38,161 nucleotides of DNA from the NCBI GenBank assembly GCA_013334745.1, contig JAAXWY010000019.1:1-38161 (forward strand), in the 5' to 3' direction. Positions 8,709 through 17,104 of the stretch are shown here, one piece after another. Origin of the DNA: Coriobacteriia bacterium. Lineage in GTDB: Bacteria > Actinomycetota > Coriobacteriia > Anaerosomatales > JAAXUF01. The number at the start of each line of letters is the position of its first letter. Position 1 is the first letter of the stretch. The notes beneath the pieces were generated by a model. It ran no database searches and was not told the DNA's origin. It worked only from the letters and a program-made list of their open reading frames with translations. The translations under genes and the position numbers were made by a program.

Positions 8709-9292
8709 TCGGGCGATCCTTTGCGGAACTCGTTTCCGATCTTGTATGCGTCGTGAAGCTTTGGTCCGAGGCCGCGGTACTCGCGCGCCCCCGCGATGTA
8801 GATTAGCGGGTCGAGATCGTCCATCTCGACTACGTTGGCGCCCTCACGCAGCAGGCGTTCTTCGGCATGCGCCTCCACAATCTCGCCGAACACGACCACG
8901 TACTCGCCGACCTCCACCTCGTGCGTGGTGCGACACTCGATGTTGTACGGGCACTCCTCGATGATCGGGGCGCCCACCACCGAGGAGCGCGCCAGCGTCA
9001 GGCCGGTCGCCTCGAACTTATCGGCGGTGCCGCCTGAGACGATCCCGCAGTAGTCGACCTGAGCGGCGAGCGCGGTGTCCGGGATGTTGACGGTGAACTC
9101 ACCGCCGGTCTCGCGGATGAGCTCCAGCGTGCGGCGCGTCTTGCGCAGGCCCATGGCGATGGTGGGAGGTGTTGAGGAAACGACGTTGATCCACGCGACC
9201 GCGAGTGTATCGGCCAGCTCCATCGTGCCTCCCACGACAAGCACGCACGGCATGGGGAAGAGCCGCTCTACGGCTCCGAGTCGCTGCTTCAT
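8705..9292 (-). CDS. Flavin reductase-like / flavoredoxin-type FMN-binding protein
   Basis: A 195-residue split-barrel FMN-binding protein. The segment AVAWINVVSSTPPTIAMGL is the usual flavin-binding region, followed by TGGEFTVNIPDTALAAQVDYCGIVSGGTADKFE in pieces typical of the flavoredoxin branch, in which a short C-G-x-x-S-G motif follows the barrel. The ATG at 9292 is supported by GGAAGGA upstream; the frame is open further but is not needed. Members carry electrons between reduced pyridine nucleotides or ferredoxin and partner enzymes; the partner is not evident here. It is co-transcribed with the GNAT gene. Confidence 0.85.
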   Translation of the reverse strand: MKQRLGAVERLFPMPCVLVVGGTMELADTLAVAWINVVSSTPPTIAMGLRKTRRTLELIRETGGEFTVNIPDTALAAQVDYCGIVSGGTADKFEATGLTLARSSVVGAPIIEECPYNIECRTTHEVEVGEYVVVFGEIVEAHAEERLLREGANVVEMDDLDPLIYIAGAREYRGLGPKLHDAYKIGNEFRKGSPE

Positions 9293-9393
9293 GGTGATTC
9301 CTTCCTCGGCGCAGGCCGGTGCGAATCCGAGGATACCCCTGTTGCGCTCCTCACACGCGTCGCTTCCGCCCCTCGAAGGTGCGGATTCGTTCC

Positions 9394-9423
9394 TTGACGC
9401 TCCAATCGGTGAGGCCGTAAGGT
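9394..9423 (+). promoter_or_regulatory. Putative sigma-A promoter of the met leader and metYXW operon
   Basis: TTGACG (9394-9399), an 18-bp spacer and TAAGGT (9418-9423). Initiation near 9430 would give a transcript leader of about 228 nt before metY, which fits an RNA-level control region. A hairpin GGCCGG-TGTG-CCGGCC (9441-9456) lies within the leader just before the leader frame's SD. Confidence 0.6.
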
Positions 9424-9489
9424 GTGCGGAACTTCGATGTGGCCGGTGTGCCGGCCCCGAGTGCTTCAAGGAGGTGTGATCGAGCAATC

Positions 9490-9600
9490 ATGGTTCGCCC
9501 GTCTGAGTTCGTGACGATGATGGACATGATGATGACCCAGCCCGGGTCTATCGGCGTATGCGCCGGATCCGGGCGGCCTTCGGCCGACCTTCGCGCTTAG
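9490..9600 (+). CDS. Candidate methionine leader peptide (36 codons, MMDMMM run)
   Basis: A short frame from ATG 9490 to TAG 9600, inside the 5' leader of the metYXW operon. Residues 10-15 read MMDMMM, so with the start codon six of the first fifteen codons are AUG; one Cys codon follows at position 24. A strong SD, AAGGAGGTG (9468-9476), lies upstream, but its 13-nt spacing to the ATG is longer than ideal. The stop is 57 nt before the metY start. By analogy with amino-acid leader peptides, ribosome stalling at the Met codons when Met-tRNA is scarce would change folding of the RNA after 9534. The peptide itself probably has no function. The coding call rests on codon content and position, without similarity to a known peptide. 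Confidence 0.6.
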   Translation: MVRPSEFVTMMDMMMTQPGSIGVCAGSGRPSADLRA

Positions 9601-9614
9601 AGCCAAGGTTGGGT
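9535..9614 (+). promoter_or_regulatory. Possible attenuator fold downstream of the Met codons
   Basis: Directly after the Met run, ACCCAGCC (9535-9542) can pair over a distance with GGTTGGGT (9607-9614), 8 bp with one G-U. The same first strand can instead form a local hairpin GACCC-AGCCC-GGGTC (9534-9548), so the two are mutually exclusive. Two further hairpins lie between: CGGCG-TATG-CGCCG (9552-9565) and CGGCC-TTC-GGCCG (9574-9586). A ribosome paused on codons 10-15 would mask the 9535-9542 strand. No U-tract follows, so control could act on translation as well as on termination. Confidence 0.4.
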
Positions 9615-9657
9615 ATCGTCCCCATCAGACACGCACTCAGGAAAGAGGCTGGTAGCC

Positions 9658-10959
9658 ATGAGCGACTCGACCACCCCGCGTTTCGACACCATCGCAATCC
9701 ACGGCGGAGCATCGCCTGACCCCACGACCGGCTCACGCGCCGTCCCGATCTATCAGACGGTCGCCTACAACTTCAAGGACACGGACCACGCCGCAGACCT
9801 CTTCGGCCTGCGTGCCTTCGGCAACATCTACTCACGCATCATGAATCCGACCAACGACGTGCTCGAGCAGCGCGTCGCAGCGCTCCACGGCGGCTCGGCG
9901 GCCCTGGCCCTGTCCTCGGGTCACGCGGCAGAGGTTCTCGGCCTGCTCAACGTCACCAACACCGGCGGAAGCGTCGTCGCCTCGACGTCGCTGTACGGCG
10001 GCACCTGGAACATCTTCCTGCACACCTTCCGGCGGCTCGGTATCGCCGTGCGTTTCGTGGAGCCGACCGACGTGGCCGGTTTCGTCGCCGCGACCGATGA
10101 CACCACGACCGCGTGGTTCGTCGAGACGATCGGCAACCCGCGCCTCGACGTCCCCGACTTCGATGCGCTTGCGGCAGCCGGCCGTGAGCTGGGCGTACCG
10201 CTGTTCGTCGACAACACGTTCGCGACCCCGTACCTGTTCCGCCCGTTCGATCACGGCGCAGCGGTGGTCATCGAGTCACTCACCAAGTGGCTCGGCGGTC
10301 ACGGCACGTCGCTCGGTGGCATCCTTGTCGACGGCGGCAACTTCGACTGGAGTCAGGGCCGTCACCCCGAGTTTACTGAGCCCGATGCGAGCTACCACGG
10401 CCTGAAGTTCTGGGACGTCTTCGGTGACTTCCCGGGCCTCGGCAACGTCGCCTTCGCGATCCGCGCGCGGGTCAACCTGCTCCGAGACCTCGGTAGCTCG
10501 CTCTCGCCGTTCAACGCGCAGCAGTTCCTGCTCGGCGTCGAGACGCTCTCGCTTCGCGTGCAGCGCCACAGCGACAACGCGCTCGCCGTCGCGAAGTACC
10601 TCGAGAGCCACCCCAAGGTCGCCTGGGTCGCATACCCGGGGCTCGAGGCCCATCCCACGCATGCGAACGCCAAGAAGTACCTCACGAACGGCTACGGCGG
10701 CGTCGTCGTGTTCGGCGTGAAGGGCGGGCTCGATGCCGGCAAGACGCTCATCAACGGCGTCGAGCTGTTCTCACACCTCGCCAACGTGGGCGATGCGAAA
10801 TCACTTATCATCCATCCTGCGTCGACCACGCACTCACAGCTCTCCCAAGAGGAGCTTGTGAAGGCGGGTATCGGCGATGACTTCGTCCGCCTGTCCGTCG
10901 GCATCGAGAACATCGAGGACATCCTCGCCGATCTCGAGCAGGCGCTGGAAAAGGTGTAA
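9658..10959 (+). CDS. metY: O-acetylhomoserine sulfhydrylase
   Basis: PLP enzyme of the Cys/Met gamma-family that makes homocysteine directly from O-acetylhomoserine and sulfide. Readable features over 433 residues are the opening FDTIAIHGGASPDPTTGSRA, phosphate-binding NIYSRIMNPTNDVLEQR, SGHAAEVLGLLN, PLFVDNTFATPYLF with the PLP-nitrogen Asp, and the Schiff-base Lys210 in ESLTKWLGGHG. The 430-residue length and the insert after the catalytic Lys favour MetY over the shorter cystathionine gamma-synthase type. A moderate SD (GAAAGAGG) precedes the ATG. It is the first gene of metYXW and follows the Met leader. Confidence 0.95.
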   Translation: MSDSTTPRFDTIAIHGGASPDPTTGSRAVPIYQTVAYNFKDTDHAADLFGLRAFGNIYSRIMNPTNDVLEQRVAALHGGSAALALSSGHAAEVLGLLNVTNTGGSVVASTSLYGGTWNIFLHTFRRLGIAVRFVEPTDVAGFVAATDDTTTAWFVETIGNPRLDVPDFDALAAAGRELGVPLFVDNTFATPYLFRPFDHGAAVVIESLTKWLGGHGTSLGGILVDGGNFDWSQGRHPEFTEPDASYHGLKFWDVFGDFPGLGNVAFAIRARVNLLRDLGSSLSPFNAQQFLLGVETLSLRVQRHSDNALAVAKYLESHPKVAWVAYPGLEAHPTHANAKKYLTNGYGGVVVFGVKGGLDAGKTLINGVELFSHLANVGDAKSLIIHPASTTHSQLSQEELVKAGIGDDFVRLSVGIENIEDILADLEQALEKV

Positions 10960-10962
10960 CGC

Positions 10963-12144
10963 GTGACTCACGCTGATGCCCGTGGCGCGGCGGCCGGTGG
11001 GCCGCCCGCCTCGGGACTCCTGACATGCTCGTTGTCCGAAGGGCTCGACCTCGTGTCGGGTCGTCGGCTTGAGCACGTCGATATCGCCTACGAGACGTGG
11101 GGCGAGCTCGACGCGACCGGGACCAACGCGATCCTCATCTGCCATGCCTTGTCGGGCGACAGCCACGTGGCCTCCGGGCTGGATAAGCGTGGTGCCGAGA
11201 AGCCCGGCTGGTGGGAGGTCATGGTCGGTCCCGGCATGGCAATCGACACCGAGAAGTACTTCGTCATCTGCAGCAACGTGCTTGGCGGGTGTTCCGGGAC
11301 GACGGGTCCCGCTTCGATCGATCCCACGACCGAGACGCCCTACGGGCGGAGATTCCCCCTCGTCACCGTCGAGGACATGGTCGACACCCAGGCAGCGCTG
11401 CTCGACCGGCTGGGCGTGAAGACGCTGCTCGCCGTCGTCGGCGGTTCGATGGGCGGCATGCAGGCGCTCGCGTGGGCCAAGCGCTATCCGGAGCGCGTGC
11501 GCACCTGCGTCGGCGTGGCCACCACCCCTCGGCTCGGCGCGCAGGCCATCGCGTTCAACGAGGTTGGACGCCAAGCGATCCTCGGCGACCCCAACTTCGC
11601 AGGCGGTGACTACTACGGCGGTGCAGAGCCCGAGCACGGTCTCTCGATCGCGCGCATGGTCGGCCACATCACGTATCTGTCGGACGAGTCGATGCGCGAC
11701 AAGTTCGGCCGCCAGTTGCGCGACCGCGACGATCTCGCGTTCGACTTCGTGACCGAGTTCCAGGTCGAGAGCTACCTGGCGCACCAGGGGCGCCGATTCG
11801 TCGAGCGCTTCGATGCGAACACCTACCTCTACATGACCAAGTCGATGGACTACTTCGATCTCGCAGCGGGACACCGTTCGGTCGCCGAGGCGCTTGCCGA
11901 GACGCCCGTTCGCTTCCTCCTGCTCACCTTCTCGAGCGACTGGCTGTTCCCCACGTACCAGACCAAGGGGCTCGTCGACGCGATCCGTCGCGCGCGCGGT
12001 GAGGTCAGCTTCGCCGAGATCGAGAGCCCGTACGGGCACGACGCCTTCCTGCTCGAACCCGAGGAGCAGCGCCGCTACATCGAACCGTTCCTCACGCGCG
12101 CACTCACCGAGGCGCTCGCGCAGGCGGGAGGTGAGCCCTCGTGA
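10963..12144 (+). CDS. metX: Homoserine O-acetyltransferase
   Basis: Alpha/beta-hydrolase enzyme that acetylates homoserine with acetyl-CoA, producing the substrate of MetY. In 393 residues the nucleophile is Ser162 in VVGGSMGGMQALAWA, the Asp is in TFSSDWLFPTYQ, and the catalytic His is in SPYGHDAFLLE. The conserved ICHALSGDSHVASG and SNVLGGCSGTTGP blocks are present. GTG start 3 bp after the metY stop; metW overlaps its end by 4 bp. Acyl specificity (acetyl rather than succinyl) is inferred from the pairing with MetY. Confidence 0.95.
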   Translation: MTHADARGAAAGGPPASGLLTCSLSEGLDLVSGRRLEHVDIAYETWGELDATGTNAILICHALSGDSHVASGLDKRGAEKPGWWEVMVGPGMAIDTEKYFVICSNVLGGCSGTTGPASIDPTTETPYGRRFPLVTVEDMVDTQAALLDRLGVKTLLAVVGGSMGGMQALAWAKRYPERVRTCVGVATTPRLGAQAIAFNEVGRQAILGDPNFAGGDYYGGAEPEHGLSIARMVGHITYLSDESMRDKFGRQLRDRDDLAFDFVTEFQVESYLAHQGRRFVERFDANTYLYMTKSMDYFDLAAGHRSVAEALAETPVRFLLLTFSSDWLFPTYQTKGLVDAIRRARGEVSFAEIESPYGHDAFLLEPEEQRRYIEPFLTRALTEALAQAGGEPS

Positions 12145-12764
12145 CCGCAGTCGATCAGCTCCGCGCAGACCTACAACTCGTCAGCTCGCTCGTGCCGCAG
12201 GGCAGCCGCGTGCTCGACCTGGGCTGCAGCGACGGCTCGCTCATCGCGCACCTGCGTGACGAGCGCGGCTGCGACGTACGGGGCATCGAGCTCGGCCCCG
12301 CAGAGATCGCCGCAGCGATCGAGCGCGGGCTCTCAGTCGTCCAGGCCGACCTCGACGAGGGCCTCTCGGGATACCCCGACCACGCCTTCGACGTCGTGGT
12401 GCTGTCGCAGACGCTGCAGGTCGTGCGCAACCCTGCACTCGTGGTTCGAGAGATGCTTCGCGTGGGCGAGCGCGCGATCATCACGTTCCCCAACTTCGGT
12501 CACTGGCGCGTACGTGGGTATCTGGCGTTCAAGGGCCGTATGCCGGTCTCGGAGTCGATTCCGTTCTCGTGGTACGACACGCCCAACATCCACCACACCA
12601 CGCTCAAGGACTTCCGCGACTTCGTCGCCGCCAACGGTGGGGAGATCGAGCAGGAGATTCCACTCTCCGGCGGAGACTCGTGGCAGGCGGTGCGACGGGT
12701 GTCGTTCCTGCCCAACCTCTTCGCCGACACGTCGATTGCTGTGGTGTGCGCGGCGCGTCGCTAG
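12141..12764 (+). CDS. metW: MetW, methionine biosynthesis methyltransferase-like protein
   Basis: A 207-residue class I SAM-methyltransferase fold. Motif I is VLDLGCSDGSLIAHL, followed by DVRGIELG and the MetW signature region DHAFDVVVLSQTLQVVRNP, then ITFPNFGHWRVRG and SWYDTPNIHHTT. MetW is known as the partner of MetX in many bacteria, where it is required for or stimulates homoserine acetylation. Here the two are translationally coupled by the GTGA overlap at 12141-12144. GTG start. Confidence 0.94.
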   Translation: MTAVDQLRADLQLVSSLVPQGSRVLDLGCSDGSLIAHLRDERGCDVRGIELGPAEIAAAIERGLSVVQADLDEGLSGYPDHAFDVVVLSQTLQVVRNPALVVREMLRVGERAIITFPNFGHWRVRGYLAFKGRMPVSESIPFSWYDTPNIHHTTLKDFRDFVAANGGEIEQEIPLSGGDSWQAVRRVSFLPNLFADTSIAVVCAARR

Positions 12765-12771
12765 CATCCGA

Positions 12772-12800
12772 CTGCCAATCGGGTTCGCACGCGCTATGCT
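12772..12800 (+). promoter_or_regulatory. Putative promoter for a leaderless rsgA transcript
   Basis: CTGCCA (12772-12777), a 17-bp spacer and TATGCT (12795-12800). The GTG start codon of rsgA begins 6 bp after the -10 hexamer, so the transcript would start at or next to the start codon. No SD is visible before that GTG, which fits leaderless translation. Confidence 0.5.
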
Positions 12801-12806
12801 TGGCGG

Positions 12807-13916
12807 GTGCCTGAACCCGATCACATCGAAGCGCCCACACTCGTCGAACTCGGCTGGACCGAGCGCGAGACTGCGCTGTTCGCGCCCTATGCCGACGCCG
12901 GCTTCATCCCCGGCAGGGTCAGCCGAGTCGACCGTTCGCTGCCGCTCGTCGTCACCGAGGCGGGTTCTCGGCGGGCCGAACCGGCGACGCACTTGCTCAA
13001 GGACGGCGGCATCGATGCGCGGGCAGTGGTGGGCGACTGGGTCGCGCTTGCGGTGCCCGAGGGCCACGACCAGGCGATCATCGAGGCCGTGCTGCCGCGC
13101 ACGAGCGCGTTCGTGCGCAAGGATCCCGGCGAGCAGACCGACGAACAGGTGCTTGTCGCAAATGCGACCATCGTCTTCGTGGTGCAATCACTCTCAGGCA
13201 AGGGCATCAACATGCGCCGACTCGAGCGCGAGCTCGTGCTCGCATGGGAGAGCGGTGCCCGGCCGGTGGTCGTGCTCTCGAAGGCCGACATCGCCGAGGA
13301 CATCGACTACCAGCGCGGGCTGGCCGAGGAGGTCGCTCCGGGTGTCGACGTGATCGTGGAGAGCGCCATCACCGGAGTCGGACTCGACGAGATTCGCGCG
13401 TGCCTGGGACCTGGTGTGACCGCGGCGCTTCTCGGCGGGTCGGGTGTGGGCAAGTCGACGCTGGTCAACCGGCTCGTGGGCGGCGAGGTCCAAGCAACGA
13501 AGTCGGTGCGCAAGAGCGATGACAAAGGCCGACACACCACCGTGGCGCGCGAGATCGTGCTCGTGCCCGGTGGGGGCGTCATCATCGATACACCGGGGAT
13601 GCGGGCGGTCGCGTTGTGGGACGCCGAGGACGGCATCGCGAGCGCGTTTCCCGACATCGACGCGCTCGCGGCTCACTGCAAGTTCACCGACTGTGCGCAC
13701 GAGAGCGAGCCGGGTTGCGCGGTCATCGCTGCGGTCGAAGCGGGCGAGTTGCCGCAGCGTCGACTCGACAGCTATCGGTCGCTGCGGGCGGAGCTCAACG
13801 AACTCTCAAGGCGGCAGGATCAGAAGGCCTGGGCCGAGAAAGAACAGACGAAGAAGTCGATCGCCAAGGCTGCCAAGAGCTACTTCAAGGGGCACCCCGG
13901 GAAGAAGAATCGCTAG
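12807..13916 (+). CDS. rsgA: Ribosome small-subunit-dependent GTPase A (YjeQ/RsgA family)
   Basis: A circularly permuted GTPase that acts in late maturation of the 30S subunit. Order of elements over 369 residues: N-terminal OB-fold region (GFIPGRVSRVDRSLPLVV), then the G4-like VVVLSKADI (Ser in place of the usual Asn), then G1 LLGGSGVGKSTLVN, switch segment DDKGRHTTVAREI, G3 IDTPGMR, and a C-terminal zinc motif CKFTDCAHESEPGCAV. The basic tail (KKSIAKAAKSYFKGHPGKKN) is typical of RNA contact. GTG start with no SD and a -10 hexamer directly upstream. The ATP-binding gene begins at the next base after its stop. Confidence 0.92.
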   Translation: MPEPDHIEAPTLVELGWTERETALFAPYADAGFIPGRVSRVDRSLPLVVTEAGSRRAEPATHLLKDGGIDARAVVGDWVALAVPEGHDQAIIEAVLPRTSAFVRKDPGEQTDEQVLVANATIVFVVQSLSGKGINMRRLERELVLAWESGARPVVVLSKADIAEDIDYQRGLAEEVAPGVDVIVESAITGVGLDEIRACLGPGVTAALLGGSGVGKSTLVNRLVGGEVQATKSVRKSDDKGRHTTVAREIVLVPGGGVIIDTPGMRAVALWDAEDGIASAFPDIDALAAHCKFTDCAHESEPGCAVIAAVEAGELPQRRLDSYRSLRAELNELSRRQDQKAWAEKEQTKKSIAKAAKSYFKGHPGKKNR

Positions 13917-14651
13917 ATGCCTGAACCGCTCATGCGACTGACCGACGTGGTCAAGGTCTACGACACCGGAGAGGTGCCGTTCACTGCGCTGCGCGGCATC
14001 AACCTCGACGTGAACGCCGGGGAGTTCGTGGGGCTGATCGGCAAGTCGGGCAGCGGCAAGACCACGCTCATCAACATGATCACCGGCATCGACCGGCCCA
14101 CTTCGGGCAAGGTGGTCATCGACGGCACTCCGGTACACAAGCTCAACGAGAACCAGCTTGCCCAGTGGCGCGGCAAGACCATCGGCGTGGTGTTCCAGTT
14201 CTTCCAGCTGCTGCCCACGCTCACGGTCATCGAGAACGTCATGCTCCCAATGGACTTCTGCCGCATGTACGCCCCCGAGGAGCGGCCCGAGCGCGCGCTT
14301 GCGCTGCTCGAGGCGGTCGAGATGGCGGATCAGGCGTACAAGCTGCCCGCGGCGCTCTCCGGCGGTCAGCAGCAGCGCGTCGCCATCGCGCGTGCGCTCG
14401 CAAACGATCCGCCGGTGCTTGCCGCCGATGAGCCCACCGGCAACCTCGACTCCAAGACCGCCGACGCGGTGTTCGGGCTGTTCGAGCGGCTCGTGGACGC
14501 CGGAAAGACCATCATCATGGTCACCCACGACAACGACATCGCGCAGCGGGTGCGCCGAAGCCTGCACGTTCACGACGGCGAGATCATCGAGGAGCGCATC
14601 CTGCGTCTGAGTGACGAGCTCGCCGAGGAACTCGCCGAAGAGCGGGGCTGA
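13917..14651 (+). CDS. ABC transporter ATP-binding protein, MacB/LolD type
   Basis: ATPase subunit, 244 residues, for the FtsX-type permease next to it. Walker [14 protein letters not shown]-loop in [21 protein letters not shown], signature [15 protein letters not shown], Walker [16 protein letters not shown] and the H-loop in MVTHDND are all intact. The phrase EPTGNLDS is typical of the MacB/LolD/FtsE branch, which uses mechanotransmission across the envelope instead of moving a substrate through the membrane. The ATG immediately abuts the rsgA stop codon. Confidence 0.93.
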   Translation: MPEPLMRLTDVVKVYDTGEVPFTALRGINLDVNAGEFVGLIGKSGSGKTTLINMITGIDRPTSGKVVIDGTPVHKLNENQLAQWRGKTIGVVFQFFQLLPTLTVIENVMLPMDFCRMYAPEERPERALALLEAVEMADQAYKLPAALSGGQQQRVAIARALANDPPVLAADEPTGNLDSKTADAVFGLFERLVDAGKTIIMVTHDNDIAQRVRRSLHVHDGEIIEERILRLSDELAEELAEERG

Positions 14652-14658
14652 GCCGGCG

Positions 14659-17061
14659 ATGGGGCTCGCACCGCGCTGGCGCAAGGTCGTCCGCGACCTG
14701 ACCGGGCACCGACTCAAGACCGCGCTCGTGGTCATCTCGATCGCCGTGGGCATCTTCTCGGTAGGGGTGGTGATGGGTGGCCGAGGCGTGCTTACGCGTG
14801 AGTTCGACACCGACTACCTGTCGTCGCGCGCTCCGTCCGCCGAGTTCATCACGAGCGACTTCGACGAGTCGCTGCTGCGCGCGGTCGCCAGGCGCAGCGA
14901 CGTGCTCGGCGCCGACGCGCGCAGGCAGTTCGCGGTGCGCTATTCGGACGCGGCGCAACCCGCGTCTTCCTCGGCGGGCTGGCCCACGATGCAGGTCTGG
15001 GGCCTGCCTGACTTCGAGGACATCTCGGTGCAGAAGCTCACGCGTGAGCAGTCGACGTCGTGGCCGCCGGGACCGGGCGAGATCGTGCTTGAGAAGAGCG
15101 TGCTGCTCGTCAAGAAGCTTGAGATCGGGCAGACGATCGTCGTCGAGACCGATGACGGCACGCGGGTGCCGCTGCGGATCGTCGGCTACGCGCACGACAT
15201 CAACGCGGTACCGACGAAGTTCTCGGACGTGGCGGTTGGGTACACATCCATGCCCGCGCTCACGGACCTCAAGGAGCCCGAGAAGTTCAACTACCTCGGC
15301 ATCTCGCTCGACCCGTCGCTCTCGCAGGCGGCGGGCAGCCGCATCGCCGTCGACATCCGCGATCGCGTGCTCGCTCCCGCCGGCGTACAGGCGTATCGCA
15401 CGACCGTTCCCAAGCCGGGGAGCCACTTCCTGGGTGACATCTTCAAGGCGCTGTCGCTGCTGCTGCTGGCGCTTGGCGTGATGGCGCTTGCGCTCTCAGG
15501 GTTCCTCGTCGTCACGACCATCTCGGCGCTCATGGCGCAGCAGATCAAGCAGGTCGGTGTCATGAAAGCCGTTGGCGGACGAGCGAGCCAGGTCATGGGC
15601 ATGTACTTGACGCTCGTCGGGATCTACGGGGTGCTGGCGGTCGCCGTGGGCATGCCGCTGACGCTGTGGGGCGGCAAGTGGTTCACCGAGTACGCGGCCG
15701 GTCTGCTCAACTTCCGGCTCACGAGCGTCACGCCGCCCGCGTACGTCATCGCGATCGAGATCGCGGTGGGACTGCTCGTTCCGCTGCTGGCGGCGGTCGT
15801 CCCGGTGCGGGCCGGCTCTCGGACAAGCGTTGTCACCGCGCTGTCTGCGACGGGTGTATCGGCGGACTTCGGCAACGGGCTGGTCGACCGCGCCCTCGGG
15901 CTCATCCGCGGGCTGCCGCGCCCGGTGGCGCTGTCGCTGCGCAACACGTTCCTGCGCAAGGGTCGGCTCGCGATGACGCTGCTTACGCTCACGCTCGCGT
16001 CGGCGGTCGTCATGGCGGTGCTCACCGTTCGCACGTCGACGCTACAGACTGTCGATGACATCGCGGCGTTCTGGGTCTACGACGCGCTCGCGTACTTCAG
16101 CGACCCCGAGCCCGGCGTCGACGTCGAGCGTGAGGCTGCGAAGGTGCCCGGTGTGACGGCTGTGGAGATCCGCCGCAACTCGAGCGCATCGCTTAAGCGC
16201 CCCGACGGAAGTGAGAACCAGGGAATCGACGTGATCGGACTGCCTTGGGACAGCACGTTCATCAACCCGACACTCGCTGATGGCCGATGGCTCGAATCCG
16301 GCGATGACCATGGCATCGTCATCAACACCGATGTCGTGAAGGACCAGCCCAACCTCGACGTCGGAGACACGGTGCGCCTCACCATCCGTGGCGCTGACAC
16401 CGACTGGAAGATCGTTGGAATCGCATCCGGTCAGATGCGCGGGCCGATGATCTTCGTCGACAGGTCGGCGCTCGACGCGGCCATCGACGGCGGGGGCGGT
16501 GTCACGCGTGTGCTCGTGAAGACCGACATCCACACCTCGGCGGAGCAGCAGAAGGTCGCATCGGATCTGGAGGACCGACTCTCCGACGCCGGCTTCTCGG
16601 TCAGTGGGTCGGAGACGCAGATCGCCTGGAAGGATGCGATCGCGAGCCAGCTCGGCATCCTCGTGACGTTCCTCGTCATCATGGCGGCGCTTCTGTCGAT
16701 CGTGGGTGTGATCGGCCTGACCGGGACGATGACGATCAATGTGCTCGAGTCCACGCGTGAGATCGGAGTCATGCGCTCGATCGGCGCGAGCCACGGCTCG
16801 ATCTTCAATATCTTCATCACCGAGGGCGTGGTCGTGGCGCTCATGGCGTGGGGGATGGGCGCGGTGTTGTCGTGGCCGCTCTCGATGTGGCTCGTAAGCG
16901 CGTTGGGCGGTGCGATGTCGCTGCCGCTGGCATACAAGTTCTCGTGGGGCGGCGTGGGCCTGTGGCTCGTCTCCGTGCTGGTGATCGCGGTTGTCGCGAG
17001 TCTCGTGCCTGCATGGAACGCTTCACGGGTGAGCGTGCGCGACGCGATCGCCTACGAATAG
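14659..17061 (+). CDS. FtsX/MacB-type ABC permease, large two-domain form
   Basis: An 800-residue membrane protein. Near the N terminus is a transmembrane helix (KTALVVISIAVGIFSVGVVM) and an extracytoplasmic MacB-like core domain. Then come three helices of a first FtsX domain (LLLLALGVMALALSGFLVV and following), a linker, a second N-terminal helix (AMTLLTLTLASAVVMAVL), a second extracytoplasmic domain, and a final FtsX domain ending SLVPAWNASRVSVRDAIAYE. This duplicated layout is common in Gram-positive lipoprotein or peptide exporters of the MacB/YxdM type. ATG 14659 is preferred; an in-frame GTG at 14611 would overlap the ATPase gene. The substrate is unknown. Confidence 0.9.
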   Translation: MGLAPRWRKVVRDLTGHRLKTALVVISIAVGIFSVGVVMGGRGVLTREFDTDYLSSRAPSAEFITSDFDESLLRAVARRSDVLGADARRQFAVRYSDAAQPASSSAGWPTMQVWGLPDFEDISVQKLTREQSTSWPPGPGEIVLEKSVLLVKKLEIGQTIVVETDDGTRVPLRIVGYAHDINAVPTKFSDVAVGYTSMPALTDLKEPEKFNYLGISLDPSLSQAAGSRIAVDIRDRVLAPAGVQAYRTTVPKPGSHFLGDIFKALSLLLLALGVMALALSGFLVVTTISALMAQQIKQVGVMKAVGGRASQVMGMYLTLVGIYGVLAVAVGMPLTLWGGKWFTEYAAGLLNFRLTSVTPPAYVIAIEIAVGLLVPLLAAVVPVRAGSRTSVVTALSATGVSADFGNGLVDRALGLIRGLPRPVALSLRNTFLRKGRLAMTLLTLTLASAVVMAVLTVRTSTLQTVDDIAAFWVYDALAYFSDPEPGVDVEREAAKVPGVTAVEIRRNSSASLKRPDGSENQGIDVIGLPWDSTFINPTLADGRWLESGDDHGIVINTDVVKDQPNLDVGDTVRLTIRGADTDWKIVGIASGQMRGPMIFVDRSALDAAIDGGGGVTRVLVKTDIHTSAEQQKVASDLEDRLSDAGFSVSGSETQIAWKDAIASQLGILVTFLVIMAALLSIVGVIGLTGTMTINVLESTREIGVMRSIGASHGSIFNIFITEGVVVALMAWGMGAVLSWPLSMWLVSALGGAMSLPLAYKFSWGGVGLWLVSVLVIAVVASLVPAWNASRVSVRDAIAYE

Positions 17062-17104
17062 GCTCGCGCCAGACTGTCCGGCGTCCCAACAGAGAGGTGC
17101 TCTC

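Noticed and set aside
9441-9456. Terminator for the flavoredoxin or met region at the GGCCGG hairpin
   Set aside because: It lies between a promoter and its first reading frame with no U-tract, so it is more likely part of the met leader RNA.
9424-9657. SAM riboswitch upstream of metY
   Set aside because: I looked for the SAM-I and SAM-IV core sequences and did not see them; the Met-codon frame explains the leader better. A covariance-model scan of this stretch would settle it.
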